The notes beneath the pieces are model-generated. The model was given only the letters and a program-made list of their open reading frames with translations. It ran no database searches and was not told where the DNA came from. From an uncultured Campylobacter sp. (GTDB lineage: Bacteria > Campylobacterota > Campylobacteria > Campylobacterales > Campylobacteraceae), in NCBI RefSeq assembly GCF_937997405.1, contig NZ_CALKTL010000160.1, positions 1 through 6,331 of the forward strand: a stretch of DNA of 6,331 bases, in the 5' to 3' direction. The translations under genes were made by a program, and so were the position numbers. Positions 1-5,694 of the stretch are shown in pieces (the first letter of the stretch is position 1; the number at the start of each line of letters is the position of its first letter).

Positions 1-360
1 GATGATAGATATGATGCAAATTCCTTTATAGGTATGATTTTGGATAATAATCTATGGTCCGATGATGAATATTGGAAATTGGAAGCCGATTTAAAAAAGA
101 TTTTGCGGCATTATAAAAACAAAGAGTTGGACCCAGAAATAATGCAAGGCATTATTTCTATCTCTAATGATATATTTCTAAACGGAAGTTGGCGCGACGT
201 AGATATAGACGCAAAAAGCGAATGTTTTAAAACGTATAAATATCAAGAAGATACAAAGCCGAATATTTTCGATAGATTTCGCCGTATAAAAAGCTTATTA
301 TTGGCGGTTGCATCAGGGGATGAAAATTTTTATAAAATCAAATTTTTCTATGAAAATTAA
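1..360 (+). CDS. Imm41-like immunity protein, 5' end outside the window
   Basis: The reading frame is open from base 1, so the first visible ATG at 34 is probably internal: the residues encoded before it (DDRYDANSFIG) run straight into MILDNNLWSDDEYWKLEADL. As I remember the Imm41 family, its N-terminal half has a very similar pattern (SFIG, a short hydrophobic stretch, an acidic patch, then YWKL and a helix). The C-terminal half has a DRFRRIKSLLLAVASGDENFY segment, and the family also ends in an FxxRF-type helix followed by a glycine/acidic turn. No signal peptide or membrane segment is seen, so it should act in the cytoplasm by neutralising a toxin domain. It is the first of the plus-strand immunity-type genes here. 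The cognate toxin is not visible and may lie upstream. The family call is from memory of the motif; the ORF itself is secure. Confidence 0.6.
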   Translation, partial: DDRYDANSFIGMILDNNLWSDDEYWKLEADLKKILRHYKNKELDPEIMQGIISISNDIFLNGSWRDVDIDAKSECFKTYKYQEDTKPNIFDRFRRIKSLLLAVASGDENFYKIKFFYEN

Positions 361-391
361 TATAAATGATCTTTGCTTCGCAAATAAGGTG

Positions 392-397
392 TATAAT
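392..397 (+). promoter_or_regulatory. Possible -10 box (TATAAT)
   Basis: An exact TATAAT lies 31 bases before the ATG at 429, in the gap after the Imm41-like gene. No TTGACA-like -35 is present, which is normal for Campylobacter sigma-70 promoters. In AT-rich DNA such a hexamer can occur by chance, so this is only a candidate start for the downstream genes. Confidence 0.35.
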
Positions 398-428
398 TTA
401 GCAAAAGTAAAAATTACGGTGGGTAAAG

Positions 429-1592
429 ATGAAAAAGTTATTAAATTTGACAAATAGTCGTTTAAGGCTGAGCGATATAAATTTTAGCAGCTTCAGCGCT
501 TCTAAAAACTGGATCGGTTTCTTTGAGATCGAAAGCAGGGGCTGGCTAAGCGGAGTAAGCTTAGCGATAAAATTATTCGATAACTTTTTTAGAAAATATA
601 GCGATGAAGTATTTATCGTAAGCGCTCTAATGTGTGATGATAAAGTATACAAAAAATATAAAGCAATCTCGCAGGTAAAGCCGTTATACGATAAATTTAA
701 AGATCTTGAAATTTTGCAAGAACAAAATGAGTATTTTTCTCTGGCTAGGGATAAAGAATATCCGCTGCCCGCTATGTGCATAAGAATGGACATTCTGAAA
801 TGGGACGACATAAAAGAGCTGGCTAAATTTTTAATGTGCTATGATTATTCTATAAACGAATGGTGTTTTATAGTTTTTCCGAGTTTAAATTTAGCCGTCT
901 ATCCGCATGATAGCAAGGGTTTTGGCTGCATAGGGTTAAACGACGAGATTAAATATGGAATCAACTTTTTAAAATTTTGCGAGAAAAACAGCAATGCAAA
1001 AGTAACGATAGATAAAAAAGAGGTTAATTTGAACAAAGCGGTTTTTCTTCTGCCTAAAAATAATGAAGAGCTATTTTCCAGAGTGCAAGAAGCAAGAGAG
1101 ATAAAAAGAGGAACTTTGTATGCCGATCCGAATTTAATTAAATTTATTGCTCTTAGCGGCTCAATCAAAGATCTGAAAATATCGCAATTAAAGCAGCTAT
1201 TGCGCGAAGGCCTGATCTATCTTGACACAGGAATATTTTTTATCAAGAATCTTAAAAGAGAAAGAATAGCCACAACAGAGAACATTTTAATTAATTCTTC
1301 AATATATCAAGGCTTAAGCGATTTTGAGTGGTCGATCAATGAAGTGGAGATCAAAAATCCAAATTTAAAGGAAGATGATTTTATCAAAGAATGCCTTTTA
1401 TTTTTGAAATTGGTAAAGGAAAAGATCGAAAATATGAATATTGAGAACAGCAGATTTGCTTTATGTTTGGATTTCTATAATATCGATGAGCTGAGCGCGG
1501 ATTTCGAGCTTTATACTTTAAGAGATAATGAAAAGATCGTAGATTTTTCAGAGACTAAATTTAATCAAAGCTCGGTGTATGTAATTGTATGA
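429..1592 (+). CDS. Hypothetical protein, 387 aa, in immunity array
   Basis: I do not recognise this family. The protein has no signal peptide, transmembrane helix, coiled-coil repeat or obvious catalytic motif, so it is probably soluble and cytoplasmic. It looks like two alpha/beta parts: residues 1 to about 190, with hydrophobic strands such as NWIGFFEIES and CFIVFPSLNLAVYP, and residues from about 205 to the end, mostly helical with a closing strand FALCLDFYNI. It is much longer than its neighbours, most of which are 90-190 residues. The ATG at 429 follows a weak GGTGGG-type ribosome site (419-424). Codon use matches the array. Its position between an Imm41-like gene and further immunity-type genes suggests a large immunity protein or an array-associated accessory protein, but that is inference only. 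The 3' end touches a possible decayed gene starting around 1585. Confidence 0.8.
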   Translation: MKKLLNLTNSRLRLSDINFSSFSASKNWIGFFEIESRGWLSGVSLAIKLFDNFFRKYSDEVFIVSALMCDDKVYKKYKAISQVKPLYDKFKDLEILQEQNEYFSLARDKEYPLPAMCIRMDILKWDDIKELAKFLMCYDYSINEWCFIVFPSLNLAVYPHDSKGFGCIGLNDEIKYGINFLKFCEKNSNAKVTIDKKEVNLNKAVFLLPKNNEELFSRVQEAREIKRGTLYADPNLIKFIALSGSIKDLKISQLKQLLREGLIYLDTGIFFIKNLKRERIATTENILINSSIYQGLSDFEWSINEVEIKNPNLKEDDFIKECLLFLKLVKEKIENMNIENSRFALCLDFYNIDELSADFELYTLRDNEKIVDFSETKFNQSSVYVIV

Positions 1593-1822
1593 AATTTATT
1601 TCTTTGGCATTGCGATTAAATACTCCGAGGCAAGACTAAAATGCGAAAAACAATAGTTTGGACGGTATAAAATGAGAGCAAAAGCGCTTGATTTAAATTT
1701 AAGCCCGTACGTCTATTTCTTTAGTAAAGCGGAAGATTTTAGGTTTAAGATTTTTAAAGATTTTCAAGCCGTAAGCGGGAAAAGATCGCTGGGATTTTTA
1801 TGAGCTTGAGGCGTTTAGCCTA
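1585..1822 (+). pseudogene. Probable 5' part of a decayed gene joined to 1823-2284
   Basis: The frame starting at TTG 1585 reads LYEIYFFGIAIKYSEARLK and on to a TAG at 1654-1656, then continues in the same frame through ATG 1672 to a TGA at 1801-1803. The 43-residue part from 1672 (it begins MRAKALDLNLSPYVYFFSKA) has strongly coding codon use. At the AAAA run 1780-1783 the coding signal moves to the frame of the downstream gene: dropping one A gives SGKDRWDFYELEAFSL leading into the ATG at 1823. The simplest reading is that one ancestral gene of about 230 codons carries one nonsense codon (compatible with CAG to TAG) and one single-base insertion. A shorter alternative is a gene starting at ATG 1672 with only the frameshift. 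I do not recognise the family. The nonsense codon argues against this being only a sequencing error. Confidence 0.5.
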
Positions 1823-2284
1823 ATGAAAAGCACTGAAGTTTATGAGACTGACTCTATCGCCGGCACATTAATTCATAATTTTAATTTATGTGATGAGAAT
1901 GTAAGAGATATTTTGATAATGTTCTTTGGGCAATTTTATCTAAATAATTTTATAGATACCGACATAAAATATAAAACTAGCGCTAATATAAATTTAAATA
2001 TAAGAAAATTTGAAGAATGGAAAATTTTAAGAGAAAATTTCTTTTATAATTTAGATAATTTTGTAGCCCGCTCATACGAACCTCTAAAAAATTATATTCG
2101 CGCAGACTGCGCCTTTTGGGAAGAGCCTAATCGGTGGTGCCATCATAATGTGTATATGTTTATCACAGAATGCGGCAAAAAATATTATGATGAAATTTTG
2201 ATTCCGAGCCTTTACAATAAATACAAACACATAGAGGTCGATATCGACGAAGAAGGAAATGTAACTAAGTGGTACGGAATATAA
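1823..2284 (+). CDS. Hypothetical protein, 153 aa, probably 3' part of a frameshifted gene
   Basis: The ORF encodes an acidic, aromatic-rich, soluble protein with no membrane segment or signal peptide. Visible features are a hydrophobic helix (VRDILIMFFGQFYLNNF, about residues 27-43), a Trp/His/Cys patch (CAFWEEPNRWCHHNVY, about residues 95-110) and a short acidic C-terminal tail. I do not recognise the family. The ATG at 1823 has only a distant GAGG (1807-1810) as ribosome site, and the frame stays open upstream to 1775, so this ATG is likely not the natural start: the sequence before it looks coding and links by a one-base shift to the ORF beginning at 1672. The next gene starts 16 bases downstream, suggesting one transcript. 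The context suggests an immunity protein; this is inference. Confidence 0.6.
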   Translation: MKSTEVYETDSIAGTLIHNFNLCDENVRDILIMFFGQFYLNNFIDTDIKYKTSANINLNIRKFEEWKILRENFFYNLDNFVARSYEPLKNYIRADCAFWEEPNRWCHHNVYMFITECGKKYYDEILIPSLYNKYKHIEVDIDEEGNVTKWYGI

Positions 2285-2300
2285 AATTTAGGAGAATAAA

Positions 2301-2702
2301 ATGTCAATAAAAGAAAGATTATTAAAAGAATTATGCTGCCTCGCCTCATTGGAATGTCAAGAAAAATATATGCTCAACCCAACAGAGGATAAGTATTTGT
2401 TGTGCATAGATTTAATAGGAGACTGCGAGAACGCTTGCAAAATAGCCCTAGTGGAATCAAACAGAATTTATTTCAGCGTAGAGGAGCGTCAAGCGATAGT
2501 TAAAATGCTAGATAAATTTACGGAGTGTGATTCAAAATTTTGGGAGGAAGAGGGAAGGGCTTCTATGGCAGACTACGAAGACTTTATATACCACAATAGT
2601 ACCTTTTGCGGACTACGCGAACTAGCTCTAAAAACAATCCAAATTTTGGTTATGAACTTGATGGCCTCGACTACGATTAAAAGCCTTATAAGGATAAAAT
2701 AG
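2301..2702 (+). CDS. Unnamed putative immunity family, copy 1, frameshifted C-terminus
   Basis: The start at ATG 2301 is fixed by a good ribosome site, AGGAG at 2290-2294. The protein is clearly paralogous to the one at 4176-4565: both share LC-x-x-x-SLE-x-Q near the N-terminus, a CKxALxE helix, a central ER-x-A helix, DYE-x-x-x-x-H, and RELALKT near the end. After RELALKTIQ the two diverge abruptly, but the next frame here (2642-2680) encodes NFGYELDGLDYD and a stop, matching TFGYDLDDFDYD at the end of the other copy. One A has apparently been lost from the run at 2641-2643, replacing the natural tail with about 17 unrelated residues and moving the stop from 2680 to 2702. The restored product would be about 126 residues. 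The family has no name I know; the gene context points to immunity. The SUKH gene follows after 3 bases (2706). Confidence 0.75.
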   Translation: MSIKERLLKELCCLASLECQEKYMLNPTEDKYLLCIDLIGDCENACKIALVESNRIYFSVEERQAIVKMLDKFTECDSKFWEEEGRASMADYEDFIYHNSTFCGLRELALKTIQILVMNLMASTTIKSLIRIK

Positions 2703-2705
2703 AAT

Positions 2706-3266
2706 ATGTATAAGCAAATAAAAGATCTTCTAGAAAAGAGCGGCATAGAATTGAGCGATGGTTTGAAAGAGGGCGAAATAGACAAAATAGAGCAAATTTA
2801 TGAGTTTAAATTTCCAAAAAGCCTAAGAGATTTTTTGTCATATACATTGCCTATTTCGGTAGAATTTTATAATTGGAGAGACTTTAGCGATGAAAATATA
2901 AAGGAGATAAAGCAGGCTATGAACTACGTCTTTGAGTACTTAAAAAACGATCCTATTGATGAAATTTTTCCAAATGAGAGCTATTGGAATACGCAAAAAT
3001 GGGGTCCGATGCCCGAAGACAAATCTCGCAAGCGAGCCATTATACTAGAGGCAGCCAAAATCGCGCCTAAGATTATACCCGTATATTCCCATAGATATAT
3101 GCCGTGTCTTAAATTACCGGATCCACCGGTCTTATCTATACACTATACCGATGTCATTTATTATGGGAAAAATTTATATGACTACTTTTTGAGGGAATTT
3201 GGTAAAAATCCTCTTGAGCCGGTCGGAAAATGCCCGTATGTGCCTTTTTGGTCTGATTTATACTAA
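2706..3266 (+). CDS. SMI1/KNR4 (SUKH) family immunity protein
   Basis: The N-terminal region carries the SUKH signature: GLKEGEIDKIEQIYEFKFP at about residues 19-37, then a helix ending LRDFL and, after a short gap, the aromatic NWRDF at 56-60. A second conserved block near the C-terminus, PPVLSIHYTDVIYYG at about 140-154, is a motif I associate with SUKH proteins; it leads into a helix LYDYFLREF. SUKH proteins are a large superfamily of cytoplasmic immunity proteins for polymorphic toxins, many of them nucleases. At 186 residues it is a normal size. An AAGGA (2690-2694) lies 11 bases before the ATG. The gene begins just after the frameshifted copy-1 gene; if that gene were restored the gap would be 25 bases. 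The partner toxin cannot be deduced, because SUKH proteins pair with many toxin types. Confidence 0.85.
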   Translation: MYKQIKDLLEKSGIELSDGLKEGEIDKIEQIYEFKFPKSLRDFLSYTLPISVEFYNWRDFSDENIKEIKQAMNYVFEYLKNDPIDEIFPNESYWNTQKWGPMPEDKSRKRAIILEAAKIAPKIIPVYSHRYMPCLKLPDPPVLSIHYTDVIYYGKNLYDYFLREFGKNPLEPVGKCPYVPFWSDLY

Positions 3267-3358
3267 AATTTAATAAAGGCGAGTTTGCGTTAATCTACGC
3301 TTATTTGATTTTTAGAATTTTAAGAAAATATGCGTTAGCATAGTTGGGGCGAGGAAAA

Positions 3359-3519
3359 ATGACGGAAGAATATTTGATGAATTTCTATCATCTTACTAGC
3401 ATCCGACAGTATTGGATTCTTATAGGCAAGTTCATTACGGAATGAAATTTTGTAGTATTAAATTTAGATTTTCAAAATGGACGGCGATGAGAAATAAATT
3501 TAAGGAAAGCAGCGAATGA
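3359..3519 (+). pseudogene. Broken small ORF before the MafI-like gene
   Basis: A good ribosome site (GAGGA, 3351-3355) precedes ATG 3359, which reads MTEEYLMNFYHLTS and then a less convincing tail to TGA 3443-3445 (28 residues in all). Another frame, open from 3400 to TGA 3517-3519, reads as convincing protein: HPTVLDSYRQVHYGMKF, then a basic stretch ending SKWTAMRNKFKESSE. Adding one base near 3399 would join the two into a protein of about 53 residues. The second part overlaps the start of the next gene as ATGA (3516-3519), a typical translationally coupled arrangement. It could be the remnant of a toxin C-terminal tip ahead of its immunity gene, or of another immunity gene. I do not recognise the family and the joining of the two parts is inferred. 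Confidence 0.4.
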
Positions 3520-3788
3520 GATATAACGATTTGATATTTTTAAATTTATTTCGTAATTACAAAGATGAATTTACCGGAGTCGGTCGGCGCGACTTTGTAA
3601 TTTATTTGGAAGAGCTGGTTAGGGCTGGAGAATATGGTATAGCGCTGGAAGATTTTTTGGTTCAAATGTATGAATATGATATAAAAATTTCTTCTAAAGA
3701 CTTAACAATTATAAAAAATTTATGCGAAGGCGTGAATGTCGATAGTAATTTATGGTTGGTTCTAAGTATTAAAGCGGCGGGCGATTAA
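3516..3788 (+). CDS. MafI-like small immunity protein
   Basis: The 90-residue product is all helical in appearance and matches the pattern I know from MafI-family and similar CdiI immunity proteins: a short N-terminal helix, then LEELVRAGEYGIALEDFLVQMYEYD (about residues 31-55), in which GE-x-GIALE is the most typical part, then an I-S-x-x-D helix and a closing region with NLW. MafI proteins protect Neisseria and other bacteria from MafB-type secreted nuclease toxins. The start has a good ribosome site, AAGGA at 3502-3506, nine bases before ATG 3516. The ATG overlaps the stop of the preceding broken ORF. No signal peptide or membrane helix is seen, fitting a cytoplasmic antidote. The ORF is secure; the family name is tentative because several small immunity families share this helical pattern. 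Confidence 0.65.
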   Translation: MRYNDLIFLNLFRNYKDEFTGVGRRDFVIYLEELVRAGEYGIALEDFLVQMYEYDIKISSKDLTIIKNLCEGVNVDSNLWLVLSIKAAGD

Positions 3789-3810
3789 AATATACCCAAA
3801 AGGGCTCATT

Positions 3811-4083
3811 GTGATAGAGGAATATATAAAAATAATAGAGGATTTTTTGCAAAATAGAATCGACGTATTTGAATTCGAAAAGATATATTGGGATAAATTT
3901 ATGAATGATAAAAATTTCCCCGATGAATATTATGAGCCGCTAAACAGGCTTCTTACCGATATCGATGAATTCAAACCGGACGAAGAGCTAAAAGGCGATA
4001 ATACGGTAGGAGATTCATTAAGCGAAGAGGATTTAAGGGAATGTGCAAAAAAGGCTTTAAAACAAATTGCACTTTTAAAATAG
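3811..4083 (+). CDS. Colicin D immunity-like protein
   Basis: The 90-residue acidic product resembles the colicin D immunity (ImmD) family in size and pattern: MIEEYIKIIEDFLQNRIDVFEFEKIYWDKF at the N-terminus (two helices with a conserved F-E-x-x-Y/F), a central segment YYEPLNRLLTDIDEFKPD in which the xDID-x-F-x-PD turn is characteristic, and a C-terminal helix EEDLRECAKKALKQI. ImmD binds the anticodon-cleaving tRNase domain of colicin D and blocks its active site with acidic residues. Translation starts at GTG 3811, supported by AAAAGGG at 3797-3803 and by alignment with the usual family start. It follows the MafI-like gene by 22 bases and probably shares its transcript. If the call is right, the matching toxin would be a tRNA nuclease, but none is in the window. 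Confidence 0.7.
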   Translation: MIEEYIKIIEDFLQNRIDVFEFEKIYWDKFMNDKNFPDEYYEPLNRLLTDIDEFKPDEELKGDNTVGDSLSEEDLRECAKKALKQIALLK

Positions 4084-4133
4084 TAGTTTTATAAAATGAT
4101 AATTTCTGCGAGAATTTTAAAAATATATTACGA

Positions 4134-4139
4134 TATAAT
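4134..4139 (+). promoter_or_regulatory. Likely -10 box (TATAAT) of the last immunity gene
   Basis: An exact TATAAT lies 36 bases before ATG 4176 in the 92-base gap after the colicin-D-immunity-like gene. The upstream DNA is A/T tracts without a TTGACA -35, as is usual in Campylobacter. It would give a short leader containing the AAGGA ribosome site at 4163-4167. This suggests the last gene can be transcribed independently of the array. Confidence 0.5.
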
Positions 4140-4175
4140 GTGCGCAAACCCACATCCCAATAAAAGGAAACTCAA

Positions 4176-4565
4176 ATGCAAATTAACGGAAAAGAGATAT
4201 TTAGGAAAAGCGGGCTTATGGTTAATCTATGTCGTATGACTTCTTTGGAATATCAAGTTGATCATTTGATACATCCTGCAGTTGAATATTACGAAAGCCC
4301 ATCGGAAATGGTAGAATTTTTATATACCGAATGCAAGAGTGCTTTATTGGAGCAATTTAAATTTTGTTTCCTACCGTACGAAAGGGATGCACTAATGGTA
4401 CTTGTGGAACTTATAGATAAAAATTTTAACGACCGCAGCTTATTAGAGGCGGATGATTACGAATACCTAGTCCATCTCAATCCATCCTGGGTAGAGGTCA
4501 GAGAACTAGCCTTGAAGACTTTGTATACCTTCGGATATGATTTGGACGACTTCGACTATGACTAA
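4176..4565 (+). CDS. Unnamed putative immunity family, copy 2, intact
   Basis: The 129-residue product is the intact counterpart of the gene at 2301. Shared features in order are LCRMTSLEYQ (about 18-27; LCCLASLECQ in the other copy), a CKSALLEQF helix (about 53-61), YERDAL in the middle, DDYEYLVHLNPS (about 93-104) and the closing RELALKTLYTFGYDLDDFDYD. The very acidic, tyrosine-rich tail is typical of proteins that mimic nucleic acid or mask a basic toxin surface, but no function is known to me. There is no signal peptide or membrane segment. The start is fixed by AAAGGA at 4162-4167 and a promoter-like TATAAT further upstream. An alternative start at ATG 4218 would remove the residues before MVNLC and has no better ribosome site. 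It is the last gene of the plus-strand array. Family membership with copy 1 is seen directly; the immunity role is inferred from neighbours. Confidence 0.8.
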   Translation: MQINGKEIFRKSGLMVNLCRMTSLEYQVDHLIHPAVEYYESPSEMVEFLYTECKSALLEQFKFCFLPYERDALMVLVELIDKNFNDRSLLEADDYEYLVHLNPSWVEVRELALKTLYTFGYDLDDFDYD

Positions 4566-4827
4566 ACCCGGATTAGACTTAGCAGAATGAAATTTATCCT
4601 ATATATCTTTAATCTGCTGCTATGTCTAAGTGCCTGGGCTCTGCTTCGTCATATACGGCAAAATAAAACCGACTCCGCGCAAGCAAATAGTTTCATTTCG
4701 GGCGCACTTATGCCACGCCGTATCATACCTCACGCTGTAACTCAATCTAACGCCGTCCGACCCTATGCTTTGCCGCTACGTCGCGACGCATACTATCGCT
4801 GCGCCTCAAACCCTTGTGCCGAAATGC
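4566..4827. other. Intergenic stretch between convergent blocks
   Basis: This 262-base gap separates the plus-strand array from the minus-strand genes and contains the inverted repeat at 4573-4629. Composition changes from AT-rich to GC-rich within it. An ORF from ATG 4587 runs into the minus-strand gene but has no ribosome site and an improbable Arg/Pro/Cys-rich composition. I see no convincing gene and no T-tailed terminator on either strand. Confidence 0.5.
4573..4629. repeat. 13-bp imperfect inverted repeat after the immunity array
   Basis: TTAGACTTAGCAG at 4573-4585 pairs with CTGCTATGTCTAA at 4617-4629, matching at 12 of 13 positions, with a 31-base AT-rich spacer. It begins eight bases after the stop of the last array gene. 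The transcript could form a long stem-loop, but there is no T-run after it, so it is not a classical terminator. It sits close to the point where base composition changes and may instead mark an element boundary. Confidence 0.5.
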
Positions 4828-5694
4828 CTAGATCATCTTTCCGACGAGTTTTTCTTTAAATTCTTTATAAATTTCAGGCCCTGAGTGTTTGTATTCGCTC
4901 GTTAGCTTGTTGTGAAATTCCGCCATATCGCCGCCGCTTTCGCGGTAGAGCTTGATCGCGTTTCGTCTTACGGCGCCGTCTTTTAGGTCGCTATCGTAGG
5001 CGATGCTTGCGTATCGCGCCCGCGCGTCGTCCTTGATCTCGCGGTAGGCCTCGCAGCCCTTGGCTCTGCCGAGCTTTGCGACGCACGCGGCATAGAGGGC
5101 TTGCAGGCTCACGCACTGGGGTATCAGCGCCTCCGCTGCGGCGAGGTCCGCTTTGGTGATTTTAGAATTTACGGCTTTTTGTTCCTGTTGTACAGCCTTC
5201 GGCTCCTGCTTCGCGGTTTTTACCCCTTGCTTTTGGGCCTTTGGCTCCTGCTTTGTGGCTTTCGGTTCCGCTTTTTGGGCTTTTTTCTCCGCCGCGCCAC
5301 TTGTTTTGCCTTGCTTTGTGTCCGCTCCTGCGGCATGCGAGGTTAGGCTGATCTTTTCAAATTTCGGATTTTTGCGGTAGTTTAGATTGTTAAAAAATTC
5401 TATCACGTCGTCGTAAAATTTGTCGTTGCTGACGATGCCGATCTTGCCCTCAGCTCCGCAGAGCTTGCCCATCAAAAACACGATGATCTTATCGGCGAAG
5501 TCCTTTCTTTGCTTGCCGATCGTAAAGACCTCGCCTATGCTAACGCCCATCTTCGATAGACGCGCAAGGGTCAAGGCGCCGATCTTTTTGGCGGTGTTGG
5601 AGACTATATTTAGCTCGTCGCCCTCTTTGAGATTTACGACGTCGAAGATATTATCTACGTCGATATTTTCGTCGTCAATGATAAAATGGGTCAA
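4828..5694 (-). CDS. PIN/NYN-like domain protein with repetitive linker
   Basis: Residues 1-105 resemble the PIN/NYN-like nuclease fold: an N-terminal strand ending in acidic residues (FIIDDEN, D7/D8), a further acidic site at D65/D68 before a hydrophobic helix (KIIVFLMGKL), and a strand IGIVSNDKFYDD with D91 and D95/D96. These acidic positions are where metal-binding residues of PIN-like RNases lie. Residues about 120-178 form a Lys/Gln/Ala-rich linker with heptad repeats, and residues about 179-288 form a helical C-terminal domain of unknown type (its end, FHNKLTSEYKHSGPEIYKEFKE, could be a winged-helix or LOTUS-like nucleic-acid binder). The start is TTG 5694, which overlaps the TGA of the acetyltransferase gene and has a strong AAGGA at 5705-5701; no in-frame ATG lies near the N-terminus. 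It may be an RNA-processing or RNA-binding protein; nuclease activity is inferred, not shown. Confidence 0.7.
   Translation of the reverse strand: MTHFIIDDENIDVDNIFDVVNLKEGDELNIVSNTAKKIGALTLARLSKMGVSIGEVFTIGKQRKDFADKIIVFLMGKLCGAEGKIGIVSNDKFYDDVIEFFNNLNYRKNPKFEKISLTSHAAGADTKQGKTSGAAEKKAQKAEPKATKQEPKAQKQGVKTAKQEPKAVQQEQKAVNSKITKADLAAAEALIPQCVSLQALYAACVAKLGRAKGCEAYREIKDDARARYASIAYDSDLKDGAVRRNAIKLYRESGGDMAEFHNKLTSEYKHSGPEIYKEFKEKLVGKMI
5167..5271 (-). repeat. Five 21-bp units coding a heptad-repeat linker
   Basis: Within the PIN-like gene, residues 142-176 consist of five seven-residue units: AEPKATK, QEPKAQK, QGVKTAK, QEPKAVQ, QEQKAVN. At DNA level these are degenerate 21-bp tandem repeats without frame change. 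Such in-frame repeats can vary in number between strains and would lengthen or shorten a flexible basic linker between the two domains. Confidence 0.8.

Noticed and set aside
372..384. Small hairpin TTTGC-TTC-GCAAA as a terminator for the Imm41-like gene
   Set aside because: Only five weak base pairs and no T-run after it.
398..1168. Minus-strand ORFs of 137 and 89 residues opposite the 387-residue gene
   Set aside because: They lie entirely or almost entirely inside a well-supported plus-strand gene, have low-complexity Leu/Ser/Phe-rich products, and no ribosome sites; they are shadows.
3329..3342. Hairpin TATGC-GTTA-GCATA before the broken small ORF
   Set aside because: Five base pairs, no T-run, and expected by chance in AT-rich DNA.
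4101..4112. 12-bp sequence also found in reverse complement at 6214-6225
   Set aside because: Too short, and built on the AAATT-type words that are common throughout such genomes; chance is the simplest explanation.
4779..4788. Palindrome CGTCGCGACG as an operator
   Set aside because: A single 10-bp palindrome in GC-rich DNA, not extended on either side and far from any gene start.
4587..4859. Plus-strand ORF of 90 residues with a hydrophobic N-terminus resembling a signal peptide
   Set aside because: No ribosome site, Arg/Pro/Cys-rich tail, and overlap with the 3' end of the minus-strand PIN-like gene; the hydrophobic start comes from AT-rich DNA inside the inverted repeat.
5101..5380. Plus-strand ORFs opposite the PIN-like gene
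   Set aside because: They are antisense readings of the Lys/Gln/Ala repeat linker and give Leu/Phe/Cys-rich artefact proteins.
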